The notes under the pieces were generated by a model. It saw only the letters and a program-made list of their open reading frames with translations, did no database searches and had not been told where the DNA came from. From Deltaproteobacteria bacterium (lineage in GTDB: Bacteria; Desulfobacterota; Desulfobulbia; Desulfobulbales; JAJRZW01), in contig JAJRZW010000003.1 in the NCBI GenBank assembly GCA_024275015.1, positions 1-45,911 of the forward strand: a DNA stretch of 45,911 nt, read 5' to 3'. A program made the position numbers and the translations under genes. Of the stretch, positions 27,531 to 35,688 are shown piece by piece (the first letter of the stretch is position 1; every line of letters starts with the position of its first letter).

Positions 27531-29234
27531 ATGAAAATAGCCCTGATCCAGACCAACCCCGTTATCGGCGACTTCACCGGCAATACCGCGAGGATGATCA
27601 AACTTGTCGCCAAGGCCCGTGATCAGGGCTGCGACCTGGCGATATTCCCCGAGCTTGCCCTGTCCGGATACCCGCCCCGCGACCTCCTTGAACGCCGGGA
27701 GTTTATTGCCGCCCAGAACGAGGCCCTGATAACCTTGGTAAAAAAAACCGCCGGTATCAGCATTATCTGCGGCGCCGCCCTTAAAAACAAGGGTAAAATC
27801 GGCAAACCCCTGTACAACGGCGCCCTTATCATCGACAACGGCAGAATCAGCGGCGCCGCGGTCAAAAGACTCCTGCCGTCATACGACGTCTTTGATGAAA
27901 GCCGTTATTTCGAGGCCGGGAGGAGCTCGTCGATTATCCGCTTCAAGGGGCTGCGCCTGGGAATCACCATCTGCGAAGACATCTGGAACGACAAAAACGC
28001 CGTTGATTGCCTCTATCACGCTGATCCGGTGGCCGAAATGATGGCCGACCCGGACGGCAGCCCGGACATCCTGATCAATATCGCCGCCTCCCCCTTCCGT
28101 CTCGGCAAGGCGGCGATCAAAAAAAACATCTTCAAAAAACTCTGCCGCCGACATGACCTGCCCCTGCTCTACGTCAACCAGGCCGGGGGCCAGGACGCCC
28201 TGGTATTTGACGGCCGCAGCCTGGCGATGAATCGTGACGGCGAGGTATTCGCCCTTGCCGACGCCTTTACCGAGGATATTCTGATTGTCGACAGCGAAGA
28301 TACCGAAACCAGCGAAGACCGGCCGGAATATCCCGAAAGCGACGAGGACGCGATGGTGTTCACCGCCCTCACCTGCGGAACCCGCGACTATGTCCGCAAA
28401 TGCGGCTTCAAAAAAATAGTTCTCGGACTTTCCGGCGGCATTGACTCGGCGGTATGCGCGGTGATCGCGACCATGGCCCTGGGCAGCGACAATGTCATGG
28501 CGATGGCGATGCCGTCGCGTTATTCCGCCCCCGAGAGTACCGCTGACGCGGAAAAGCTCAGCGAACGCCTCGGATTCAAGATAAGCAAAACCCCCATCGA
28601 CGGCCTGATGGCGGTTTTCTCCGCCAGCCTGGGGCCGATCCTGGGAAAATTCGAGGGCAGCCCCACCGAGCAGAACCTCCAGGCCCGCCTCCGCGGCATG
28701 CTCCTGATGGCGGTGGCCAACCACCAGGGCCGCATCCTGCTGACCACCGGCAATAAATCGGAAATGGCGGTGGGATACTGCACCCTTTACGGCGACATGA
28801 ACGGCGGCCTTGCGGTATTGTCGGATGTTCCCAAACATATGGTCTACCGTCTGGCCGGGTACATCAACCGCGAGGAGGAAATCATCCCTTCCCGGATCAT
28901 CCGTCGTCCTCCCAGCGCTGAACTGGCCCCGGATCAACGGGATGACGACGACCTACCCCCCTATGACGAGCTCGATCCAATCCTCACCGCCTGGGTCGAG
29001 GAAAACCGTTCCCTTGAAGAAATAATCGCCGCCGGTCACGACCCCGATACCGCGGCCGGGGTCATCGACCGGATCATGAGCAATGAGCACAAAAGGGCCC
29101 AGGCCGCCCCGGGGATCAAAATTACCAGCAAGGCCTTCGGCTACGGCCGCCGCTATCCCATTGCCCAGGGATATCGGGAAAAAATCGGCAGGGATAAACC
29201 TGAAGGGATGACGAATCCGGGCCGGAAACGATGA
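27531..29234 (+). CDS. nadE: Glutamine-dependent NAD+ synthetase NadE
   Basis: NadE amidates deamido-NAD+ to NAD+ with ammonia from glutamine. The 567-residue product has an N-terminal nitrilase-type glutaminase (catalytic triad Glu41 in FPELALSGYPP, Lys113 and Cys148 in ITICEDIW). A C-terminal synthetase domain follows with the ATP-binding loop SGGIDS at 301-306 and LLTTGNKSEMAVGYCTLYGD. Length is normal for the two-domain bacterial form. A multiheme cytochrome starts four bases after its stop. Confidence 0.96.
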   Translation: MKIALIQTNPVIGDFTGNTARMIKLVAKARDQGCDLAIFPELALSGYPPRDLLERREFIAAQNEALITLVKKTAGISIICGAALKNKGKIGKPLYNGALIIDNGRISGAAVKRLLPSYDVFDESRYFEAGRSSSIIRFKGLRLGITICEDIWNDKNAVDCLYHADPVAEMMADPDGSPDILINIAASPFRLGKAAIKKNIFKKLCRRHDLPLLYVNQAGGQDALVFDGRSLAMNRDGEVFALADAFTEDILIVDSEDTETSEDRPEYPESDEDAMVFTALTCGTRDYVRKCGFKKIVLGLSGGIDSAVCAVIATMALGSDNVMAMAMPSRYSAPESTADAEKLSERLGFKISKTPIDGLMAVFSASLGPILGKFEGSPTEQNLQARLRGMLLMAVANHQGRILLTTGNKSEMAVGYCTLYGDMNGGLAVLSDVPKHMVYRLAGYINREEEIIPSRIIRRPPSAELAPDQRDDDDLPPYDELDPILTAWVEENRSLEEIIAAGHDPDTAAGVIDRIMSNEHKRAQAAPGIKITSKAFGYGRRYPIAQGYREKIGRDKPEGMTNPGRKR

Positions 29235-29238
29235 CCCC

Positions 29239-30981
29239 ATGAAAGATAAAAAAATCTATCTCCTGATAATCGTCCTGGTTATACTGGCGGCAGCGGTGCG
29301 CGAGGATCTGATCAAACGCCCCGGCTCCCTGCACCATCTCAACGACGGTCGCATCGACATGTGCCTTTCCTGCCACAGGGACCAGGACCCGGGTCCGGCC
29401 CACGGCCCCCGTTCCATAGGTTGTGCCGTCTGTCATCGCGGCGACCCCCTCGCCATTGATAAAAAAAAGGCCCATAAAGGCATGTTTATCAACCCCGGCG
29501 ACCTGCGGGCGGTACCGAAGACCTGCGGTACCGAGGGATGCCACGCCAAAGACCGCCATCTGGTGGAAAACTCGCTCATGGCCACCAACCGCGGCATCAT
29601 CTCCACCCTGCTCTATTATTGGGGTGAGGCCGGCAATCAATACGAAAACATCTCGGTAAAGCAATTAATTGATTCAGGCCGCACCTCGCTGGCGCTTGAC
29701 TATTATCGCAAGCTCTGCGCCACCTGCCACCTGTGGAAACAGAAAAACGACCTCCCCGACGCCTCGGAGTTCTTCAACGAAAAAGGCGGCGGCTGTTCCG
29801 CCTGCCATGTTGTGAAACAAAAGGAGAGAAAACACCCCCTGCTGACCAAAAAGGTACCGATAAAAAACTGCGTCCGCTGCCATAACCGCAGCGGCCGGGT
29901 CGGGACCTCGTATCAGGGGATATACGAGTCCGAGGGCTACGGCACCCCCTATGAAAACGGCGGCCTGAGTAAAAAGAGGCTCCCGGGTGATCGTTTCTAC
30001 CAGAGCCTGGCCCCGGATATACACTATAAAAAAGGCATGGCCTGTATCGACTGTCACACCAGGGAAGAGATCATGGGCGACGGCAACCGGTACGCCCATT
30101 ACGAGGAGCAGCTAGAGATCGACTGCCGCAGCTGTCATGGCCCGAACCCGGGAACCACCCACAAGGGCCGGACTCTCAACAATGTAAGCGTCGTAAACGG
30201 CAGCTATGTCCTTAAAGGCAAAATAGACGGCCGCATCAGACCGTTACTGCCGCCAAAGGCCGGGGTCTGCGACAGCAAGGTCCACGCCCGGGTAGGCTGC
30301 GAGGCCTGCCACGCCTCCTGGGTGCCGCAGTGTTACGGCTGCCATGTGAAACGTGACGCCGGCGACACCCATCTCGACAAACTGTCATTAAAGGAAACCC
30401 CGGGATGGTGGGAAGAGGGGCGCTCGTACCTGCGCTACGAAAAGCCGGCCCTGGCCCTGTGGGCCGGGAATGTGGTCATCGTTACCCCTGGCTGCCAGGA
30501 CATTGTCACCCTGGTAAACGAAAAAGGTGAGCCTGGAAGCCAGTTCACCTCCCTGACCGTTGCCGCCCTCTCACCCCATACCACCCAGGCAAAAGGAAGA
30601 AGCTGCGCCGGCTGCCATACCTCGCCCAAGACCCTGGGCCTGGGCCGCGGCACGGTGCAACGCAACCCGGACGGCAGTTTCTCCTTCACTCCGATTGACC
30701 AGGGACTGCTTACCGCCGACGGGATCACCCCACCCCTGGACGGTTTTGTCAATATCGACGGCACCCCCCTGCAAAAAACCAGCCGCCCCGACCTGCGCCC
30801 CTTCAACGGCGAAGAACTGCGCCGCATCCTCCGGGTCGGCCTCTGCCTTGGCTGTCATAAAGACAGGATGGACGACCGCGCCTTTAAAAAATATCGCCCC
30901 GACACCGCCTGTCCCCCTTTCAAGAAGAGATGGCCGGTTCAAAAAGGCTGGAGCCGCCCCCAAACAAAATCAAGGAAATAA
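29239..30981 (+). CDS. Membrane-anchored multiheme cytochrome c (about 12 hemes)
   Basis: The 580-residue product has one N-terminal membrane segment (YLLIIVLVILAAAV) with no clear cleavage site. Eleven CxxCH motifs follow (CLSCH, CAVCH, CATCH, CSACH, CVRCH, CIDCH, CRSCH, CEACH, CYGCH, CAGCH and CLGCH), plus one CX4CH (CGTEGCH). About 12 covalent hemes are therefore likely on the periplasmic side. I do not recognise a specific family; the heme spacing does not look like NrfA or an OmcS-type filament. It probably takes part in periplasmic electron transfer, with partner unknown. The start lies four bases after nadE; the link to NAD synthesis is probably only positional. Confidence 0.88.
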   Translation: MKDKKIYLLIIVLVILAAAVREDLIKRPGSLHHLNDGRIDMCLSCHRDQDPGPAHGPRSIGCAVCHRGDPLAIDKKKAHKGMFINPGDLRAVPKTCGTEGCHAKDRHLVENSLMATNRGIISTLLYYWGEAGNQYENISVKQLIDSGRTSLALDYYRKLCATCHLWKQKNDLPDASEFFNEKGGGCSACHVVKQKERKHPLLTKKVPIKNCVRCHNRSGRVGTSYQGIYESEGYGTPYENGGLSKKRLPGDRFYQSLAPDIHYKKGMACIDCHTREEIMGDGNRYAHYEEQLEIDCRSCHGPNPGTTHKGRTLNNVSVVNGSYVLKGKIDGRIRPLLPPKAGVCDSKVHARVGCEACHASWVPQCYGCHVKRDAGDTHLDKLSLKETPGWWEEGRSYLRYEKPALALWAGNVVIVTPGCQDIVTLVNEKGEPGSQFTSLTVAALSPHTTQAKGRSCAGCHTSPKTLGLGRGTVQRNPDGSFSFTPIDQGLLTADGITPPLDGFVNIDGTPLQKTSRPDLRPFNGEELRRILRVGLCLGCHKDRMDDRAFKKYRPDTACPPFKKRWPVQKGWSRPQTKSRK

Positions 30982-31118
30982 ACCTCTGCGGAAAGGTGGG
31001 TCAAGCGCGAACCTGATCCCGGTAAACCGCCCCCGGTCGGGACCGAGAATACAGACATAACTGCCGCCCGGGGGCATTTCCGGTCTTTACTGATGGGTTG
31101 CGGAAGACAGCCTGTTCT

Positions 31119-31276
31119 TTAACAGACCGTTGAAAAAGCCGTCCATGACTTTTTCTCTCTCCGGTTGGCCAAAACAAGCTCCGGCCAACCTCTCGATTTC
31201 ACCGGGGTTTTCAACCCGGCAAAATCGGCGGCGCGGACATGCGCCGCGTACAGTCCGTTTTTCAACGGACTGTTAA
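31119..31276 (-). repeat. Copy E of the 155-bp repeat family (reverse orientation)
   Basis: This complete copy runs from TTAACAGACCGTTGAAAAAGCC to TTTTTCAACGGACTGTTAA. The hairpin GGTTGGCCAAAACAAGCTCCGGCCAACC is internal. The right end contains the TAA stop codon of the gene at 31273. It sits in the convergent gap 30982-31272, which holds no gene. Confidence 0.87.
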
Positions 31277-32121
31277 GGGAGCGGGATTATCTTCCCTCGG
31301 CGGGCGAGGATCGCTTGGCCTTCCGGACTTTTGACATAGTTTATGAACTGCAGGGTGGCACCGGTTGGGTACCCCTTGGTGACGATGTGGAGGTAGCGAA
31401 CTATGGGGTAGGTCTCGTTGGCGATGGTGTTTTTTGTCGGCATGACTCCGTCCACAGAGATCACCTTAAGATTGTCTTCCACCATTGATCTGCTTACCGG
31501 GGCAATGCCGTTGGGGTCGGCAGCCACGGTCCTGCATACGTTGACCTCATCTTTGATATTGCTTACCCAAGGGGCGAATTTTTTATTGTCAATGGTGATA
31601 GTTCCGGTCTTTGGGTTACGTTCGCCGGTGAGATACTGGCGCGTTACCTCTTCCCGGTTGCCGCACATTATGTGGGCATAGGGATGAATGGGCATGTCGA
31701 TACCGCCGACTTCCTTCCAGTTCCTGATCTTGCCCTGATAAATGTTCCTGATTTGCCGGGTGGAGAGATTTTTCACTGGGTTACTTTTGGGGATCACGAA
31801 CTCAATGGCGTCGCGGGCCACGGCGGAATCGACAAATCCGAGTTTGCCTGTTTCATCCTTGGTTGCGGGGCAGCACATGACACCGACGTTGAGATCCCCT
31901 TGCTTGACTCCCTTGACTGACAGGCCACAGCCACCTACCTTGGGAATTGTCACCTTGATCCCGGTCTTTTTGGTAAAGGCGGCAACAACATTATTGATCC
32001 CGCCAAGGGAGAGTTGCTTCCCTGGATTGATGACGATCTCCCTTACCGACGATGAGGCCATGGAATAGATACCAACCATGAAAAAACAGATGATCGCGAT
32101 AACGATGTTACGTAGTCTCAT
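31273..32121 (-). CDS. Cysteine-bearing PstS-like periplasmic binding protein 1
   Basis: The 282-residue product has a signal peptide (IVIAIICFFMVGIYSMASS) and the PstS-type fold, with NLSTRQIRNIYQGKIRNWKEVGG typical of phosphate-binding proteins. The loops that hold phosphate in PstS carry cysteines instead: Cys65 in VGGCGLS, Cys83-Cys84 in VMCCPATKDE and Cys153 in IMCGNREEV; Cys196 is additional. The ligand is unknown; a thiophilic metal or metalloid or a reduced sulfur species are possibilities. No ABC permease is nearby. The ribosome-binding site AAAGGAGGAGG is strong, and a sigma-54 promoter lies 130 bp upstream. Its stop codon lies in repeat copy E. Confidence 0.85.
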   Translation of the reverse strand: MRLRNIVIAIICFFMVGIYSMASSSVREIVINPGKQLSLGGINNVVAAFTKKTGIKVTIPKVGGCGLSVKGVKQGDLNVGVMCCPATKDETGKLGFVDSAVARDAIEFVIPKSNPVKNLSTRQIRNIYQGKIRNWKEVGGIDMPIHPYAHIMCGNREEVTRQYLTGERNPKTGTITIDNKKFAPWVSNIKDEVNVCRTVAADPNGIAPVSRSMVEDNLKVISVDGVMPTKNTIANETYPIVRYLHIVTKGYPTGATLQFINYVKSPEGQAILARRGKIIPLP

Positions 32122-32142
32122 GAAATTCCTCCTCCTTTACAA

Positions 32143-32237
32143 TTGATGAAGTCGTAAAAAATCATTTGGTCCGCCATGCCCGACTTTGCTGGAATGACGT
32201 TGTGGCACAAATTCAGACTTTTTACGAGCTTGTCATA
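32143..32237 (-). repeat. Palindromic element forming the 5' leader of the 31273 gene
   Basis: Ends TTGATGAAGTCGTAAAAAATC (in two parts at 32143-32163) and GACTTTTTACGAGCTTGTCA (32216-32235) are inverted repeats of each other. Similar ends occur in elements at 36631, 40503 and 45776. The whole element lies between the predicted start of transcription (about 32239) and the ribosome-binding site. Confidence 0.6.
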
Positions 32238-32249
32238 AAATATGGATAG

Positions 32250-32265
32250 TGCAGAAATCGTGCCG
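32250..32265 (-). promoter_or_regulatory. Predicted sigma-54 (-24/-12) promoter
   Basis: The minus strand reads CGGCACGATTTCTGCA. The invariant GG (-24) and GC (-12) are ten bases apart, and the core GGCACG-N4-CTGCA is close to the consensus TGGCACG-N4-TTGCA. It drives toward the cysteine-bearing binding protein gene starting at 32121, giving a leader of about 118 nt. Confidence 0.72.
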
Positions 32266-32392
32266 TTTTCTGCCCGTCTGGCTTTGCGCCGCGAACGGGG
32301 CAGGGGGGGGAAGCCCGAGAGCAAAAATAAAAGGAGGAGGACAAGAAAGGGAACGAAACTGTTTTTATAGCAAAACGCCATAAAACGGCGCC

Positions 32393-32412
32393 ATGGTATG
32401 GCAAAATACCAT
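32393..32412. promoter_or_regulatory. Palindrome ATGGTAT-N6-ATACCAT, candidate enhancer site
   Basis: A perfect 7-bp inverted repeat lies about 138 bp upstream of the -24 element, the usual distance for a sigma-54 activator binding site. A second, weaker inverted repeat (TTTTAT-N11-ATAAAA) lies just nearer the promoter. The neighbouring activator gene is the obvious candidate to bind it. Confidence 0.5.
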
Positions 32413-32446
32413 ATCTCGAACTTGCTTGTCTGAATTCTCGATCGCT

Positions 32447-32605
32447 TGTCAGCCCGTTGAAAAACGGGCTGACAAGCGGCGCATGGACGCGCCGCCGATT
32501 TTGCCGGGGTTGAAAAAACCCGGTGAAATCGAGAGGTTGGATGAAACTTGTTTTATCCAACCGGCGGTTGAAAAAGCCAGGACGGCTTTTTCAACACTCT
32601 GTTAT
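32447..32605 (+). repeat. Copy F of the 155-bp repeat family
   Basis: This complete GC-type copy begins AGCCCGTTGAAAAACGGGCT and ends CTTTTTCAACACTCTGTTA. The perfect arms GTTGAAAAAGCC/GGCTTTTTCAAC are clear. Its right end overlaps the last codons and stop of the regulator gene at 32591. Confidence 0.87.
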
Positions 32606-33955
32606 GAATTCATGTTTTTTCAGTTTACGCAGCAGGGTTGTATAGTCTATTTTCAATATCTTCGCCGCCTGGGATTTGTTGCCGTCGCAAGCCGCAACGA
32701 CGTTGTCCAGGTGCCATTGTTCAAGCTCAGCCATGCTCATGTCTTCTGAATATGAGCCACAGCCATCGATGTTGTCCGGATCATCACTTTTATCGGCAAT
32801 GTCTCCGGCGGTGATCATCTCGTTTTCTCCCAGCGTGACGGCCCGTTCCATGCAGTTCTCGAGTTCCCGGACATTGCCTTCCCAGCGTGAGGCAAGGAGA
32901 ATCTTTTCCGCCTCCGAAGTCAGGCCGCAGATTTTTTTGCCGGTCTTGCGGTTGTATTTTTCAATAAAGGAGCGGGCAAGCAGGAGGATGTCATCGTTTC
33001 GTTCAGCCAGCGAAGGAACCCGGACAGGAATGACATTCAGGCGGTAGAAAAGGTCCTTGCGAAACCGGCCCGCCTTTATGCACTCAGTCAAGTCTTCATT
33101 GGTGGCGCTGATGACCCGGACATCGACGGTTATCACCTGGCCGCCGCCCAGGCGGATAAAACTGCGGTCTTGGAGAAAACGCAGGAGCTTGACCTGCATC
33201 ATCGGGCTTATGCTCTCCATTTCGTCAAGAAAAACAGTACCCCTGTCGGCAAGTTCGAGGAGTCCTTTCTTGTTGCCGACAGCGCCGGAGAAAGCTCCTT
33301 TTTCGTAGCCGAAGAGTTCCGACTCAAGGAGTTCATCGGGAAGAGCGCCGCAATTGATAGGTATAAACCTCTTGTCGCCGCGGTCGCTGCCGAAATGGAT
33401 TGCTCGGGCGACAAGCTCTTTACCTACCCCTGACTCGCCGGTGATAAGGACAGTGCCGTCGGTCGAGCGCACCTTGTTTATCAATTTTTTAAGGTCCTGC
33501 ATCGGTCGGCTGATCCCTGTCAACGCCTGAAATGGATCATTTTTTTTGAGTTCTTTTTTGAGGACGATATTTTCCTGTCGCAGTTTTATGGAGTCAAGGC
33601 CGCGGCGGACGACCAGGAGCAGGTGTTCAGGATCAAAGGGTTTGGGGATAAAGTCATAGGCCCCGAGCTTCATCGCCTTTACCGCTGATTCCACTGAGGA
33701 AAAGGCGGTGATCACGATGACCATGACATCTTTTTTTATTGTCATGGCCTCGTTAACCACGGCAAATCCATTCATACTGTCCATCATCAGGTCGGTTATG
33801 ACCAGGTCGATGCCGCCGCTCCTGATCCGCTCAATGCCGGCGCGGGGATCACTGAAGGTATGTACCGTGAATCCATCACTGCGCAATGTGCGTTCGATCA
33901 CACGGAGCATGGTTTCTTCGTCGTCGATGACCACGATGTTTGTTTTATTGTTCAT
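32591..33955 (-). CDS. Sigma-54-dependent response regulator (NtrC family)
   Basis: The 454-residue product activates sigma-54 RNA polymerase. It has a receiver domain (1-120) with phosphoacceptor Asp55 in VITDLMM and Lys105. The AAA+ domain shows Walker A GESGVGKE (173-180), GAFSGA (220-225) and Walker B VFLDE (241-245). A Fis-type helix-turn-helix follows at about 410-450 (NKSQAAKILKIDYTTLLRKL). The sigma-54-contacting loop GAFTGA is here GAFSGA, a conservative change. Its start overlaps the kinase stop by ATGA, so the two are a pair. The last residues ITEC and the stop are encoded by repeat copy F. The sigma-54 promoter at 32250 is the likely target. Confidence 0.95.
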   Translation of the reverse strand: MNNKTNIVVIDDEETMLRVIERTLRSDGFTVHTFSDPRAGIERIRSGGIDLVITDLMMDSMNGFAVVNEAMTIKKDVMVIVITAFSSVESAVKAMKLGAYDFIPKPFDPEHLLLVVRRGLDSIKLRQENIVLKKELKKNDPFQALTGISRPMQDLKKLINKVRSTDGTVLITGESGVGKELVARAIHFGSDRGDKRFIPINCGALPDELLESELFGYEKGAFSGAVGNKKGLLELADRGTVFLDEMESISPMMQVKLLRFLQDRSFIRLGGGQVITVDVRVISATNEDLTECIKAGRFRKDLFYRLNVIPVRVPSLAERNDDILLLARSFIEKYNRKTGKKICGLTSEAEKILLASRWEGNVRELENCMERAVTLGENEMITAGDIADKSDDPDNIDGCGSYSEDMSMAELEQWHLDNVVAACDGNKSQAAKILKIDYTTLLRKLKKHEFITEC

Positions 33956-35688
33956 GACCGATTCTCCGTAAGCGGCAAAAATATTGAAAAGGTACTCCCC
34001 GCGCCCTCATTGCTTGCAACCGTGATCTCGCCGCCGTGGCTCTGGATGATGGTGAAGCATACCGCAAGGCCGAGGCCGGTGCCTTCGCCCGCCTTCTTGG
34101 TGGTGAAGAAGGGATAAAAGATGCGGCTAAAGTCTTTCCGGACGATACCGCAACCGTTATCGTTTATGTCGATGCGGGCGGTATCGCTATCGGCCATGGT
34201 AATGGCGATGGATATCAGGCCATCGTCATCAATGGACTGGGCGGCGTTGATAAGAATGTTCCGCAGCACCTGCAGCACTTGCTCACGATCAATATCGGCG
34301 ATGATTTCCACGCCCGCATCCACTGTTTCGGTAACGATACCCTGGGGCTCAAGATGGCGCCGGCGTATTGATTCAACCGCTTCATTGGTCAACGCGGATA
34401 AGGACGTGGGCCTTCTTTTCGGCGGCGAGGTGCGGGAGTACATCAGAAGGTCACGGGCAATGGAGCCGCAACGGTTGGCCTCGCAGATCACAAGGTCAAG
34501 GTCTTCGATAATCGGCGATTTTTCGTCTGCCTCCCGTCGCAGGACTTTCAACAGGCCGATGATATTGGCTATGGGGTTATTAAGTTCATGCGCGGTGGCA
34601 GCGGTGAATTCGCCGATGGAGGCGAGACGCTCAGCGTGTTTGAGTTTTTCCTCCACGATCCTTTTTTTCTGGAGGTTGCCGGCCATTTTATTGAATACTT
34701 CGGCAAGACTACCGATTTCATCACCGGCAGTTACCGGGATACGGTGGGCGAATCGGCCGCTGCCAATTATCTCCGCTCCCCGTTTGAGTTCGTTGACCGG
34801 GGCAAGTACCCGCCGCAACAAAAGAATGGTGGCGATGATCGACATCACCGCAATTGCGCATAGTACGGTGATGACGTTTATCGTCGTCCGGGTGAGTATG
34901 GCCTTTGAATTGTCATTGGCCATGATCAGAACATTGCCGATATCCTTGCCGCGGCTGTCTTCAAGCGGGAGACGCATGATCTGATAATTCCGATTTTGCA
35001 GGCGGAGACGGTCGGCGGTGGCTTGCAGGCGGGCCGGGATTGCGGTCATGGTCGTGGCGATGGTTACGCCTTTGGGGCTGATTATGCTCAGTTCGACTCC
35101 GCTCAGCCCCTTGATCATCTTGAGAAAATCGTTGTCCATGAGGATGCCGGTGCTGATAGTGCCGATGAGCTGGCTTTCGTCGTGGTACACCGGCGCCACC
35201 GATTTCAAAAGAAATCCCTTGCCGTTGGGTTCGATGCCGGTGGTTATTTTGCCGTTCAACCCCCTTTTAATCAGGATTTCCCCGGAACGGTCCTTGTCGT
35301 TCAGCGTGGGACGAAGAGCATTGGCAACCACTTGCCCGTAACGGTCGCCAAGTTCGATGAACTTAAGGTTAAAGGTATCCGACAAGTGATTGATGGCATT
35401 CAAGGGATGAATTCGTTCCCCGGCCAGTTCGGCGTAATAATAAAGGTTGTCCTTTATCTGGGGATCGGAGGCAAAGAGAATGGCATAGTTTTTTACCGCT
35501 TGTTCATTATCACGCAGGAGGCGCTCCACCAAGTGTTTGACGCCGACAAGATGTCGTTGCCGCTGATTCTGCAGACCCTTTTCCAAAGTGATAAACATGA
35601 CCGGCACCAGAATTATGGTGGCGATGACCGTGGTCGTGACAATTACAAGGATTATCTTTCTGGCGATGGAAAGATTGGTGAACTTCAT
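33952..35688 (-). CDS. Cache-type sensor histidine kinase
   Basis: The 578-residue product has a membrane segment at about 11-33 and a periplasmic Cache-like sensor region at about 35-268. A second membrane segment follows at 269-292, then HAMP at 293-345. The HisKA domain has the phosphorylated histidine His367 (ATAHELNNPIANIIG), and the ATPase domain has NDNGCGI and GTGLGLAV. It overlaps both neighbours by ATGA: the binding protein gene upstream (35685) and the regulator downstream. That coupling suggests the binding protein docks on its periplasmic domain. Confidence 0.94.
   Translation of the reverse strand: MKFTNLSIARKIILVIVTTTVIATIILVPVMFITLEKGLQNQRQRHLVGVKHLVERLLRDNEQAVKNYAILFASDPQIKDNLYYYAELAGERIHPLNAINHLSDTFNLKFIELGDRYGQVVANALRPTLNDKDRSGEILIKRGLNGKITTGIEPNGKGFLLKSVAPVYHDESQLIGTISTGILMDNDFLKMIKGLSGVELSIISPKGVTIATTMTAIPARLQATADRLRLQNRNYQIMRLPLEDSRGKDIGNVLIMANDNSKAILTRTTINVITVLCAIAVMSIIATILLLRRVLAPVNELKRGAEIIGSGRFAHRIPVTAGDEIGSLAEVFNKMAGNLQKKRIVEEKLKHAERLASIGEFTAATAHELNNPIANIIGLLKVLRREADEKSPIIEDLDLVICEANRCGSIARDLLMYSRTSPPKRRPTSLSALTNEAVESIRRRHLEPQGIVTETVDAGVEIIADIDREQVLQVLRNILINAAQSIDDDGLISIAITMADSDTARIDINDNGCGIVRKDFSRIFYPFFTTKKAGEGTGLGLAVCFTIIQSHGGEITVASNEGAGSTFSIFLPLTENRS

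Noticed and set aside
27879..28937. 352-residue open frame antisense to nadE.
   Set aside because: It has no recognisable domain, mirrors the GC-rich codon pattern of nadE and lies wholly within a certain gene.
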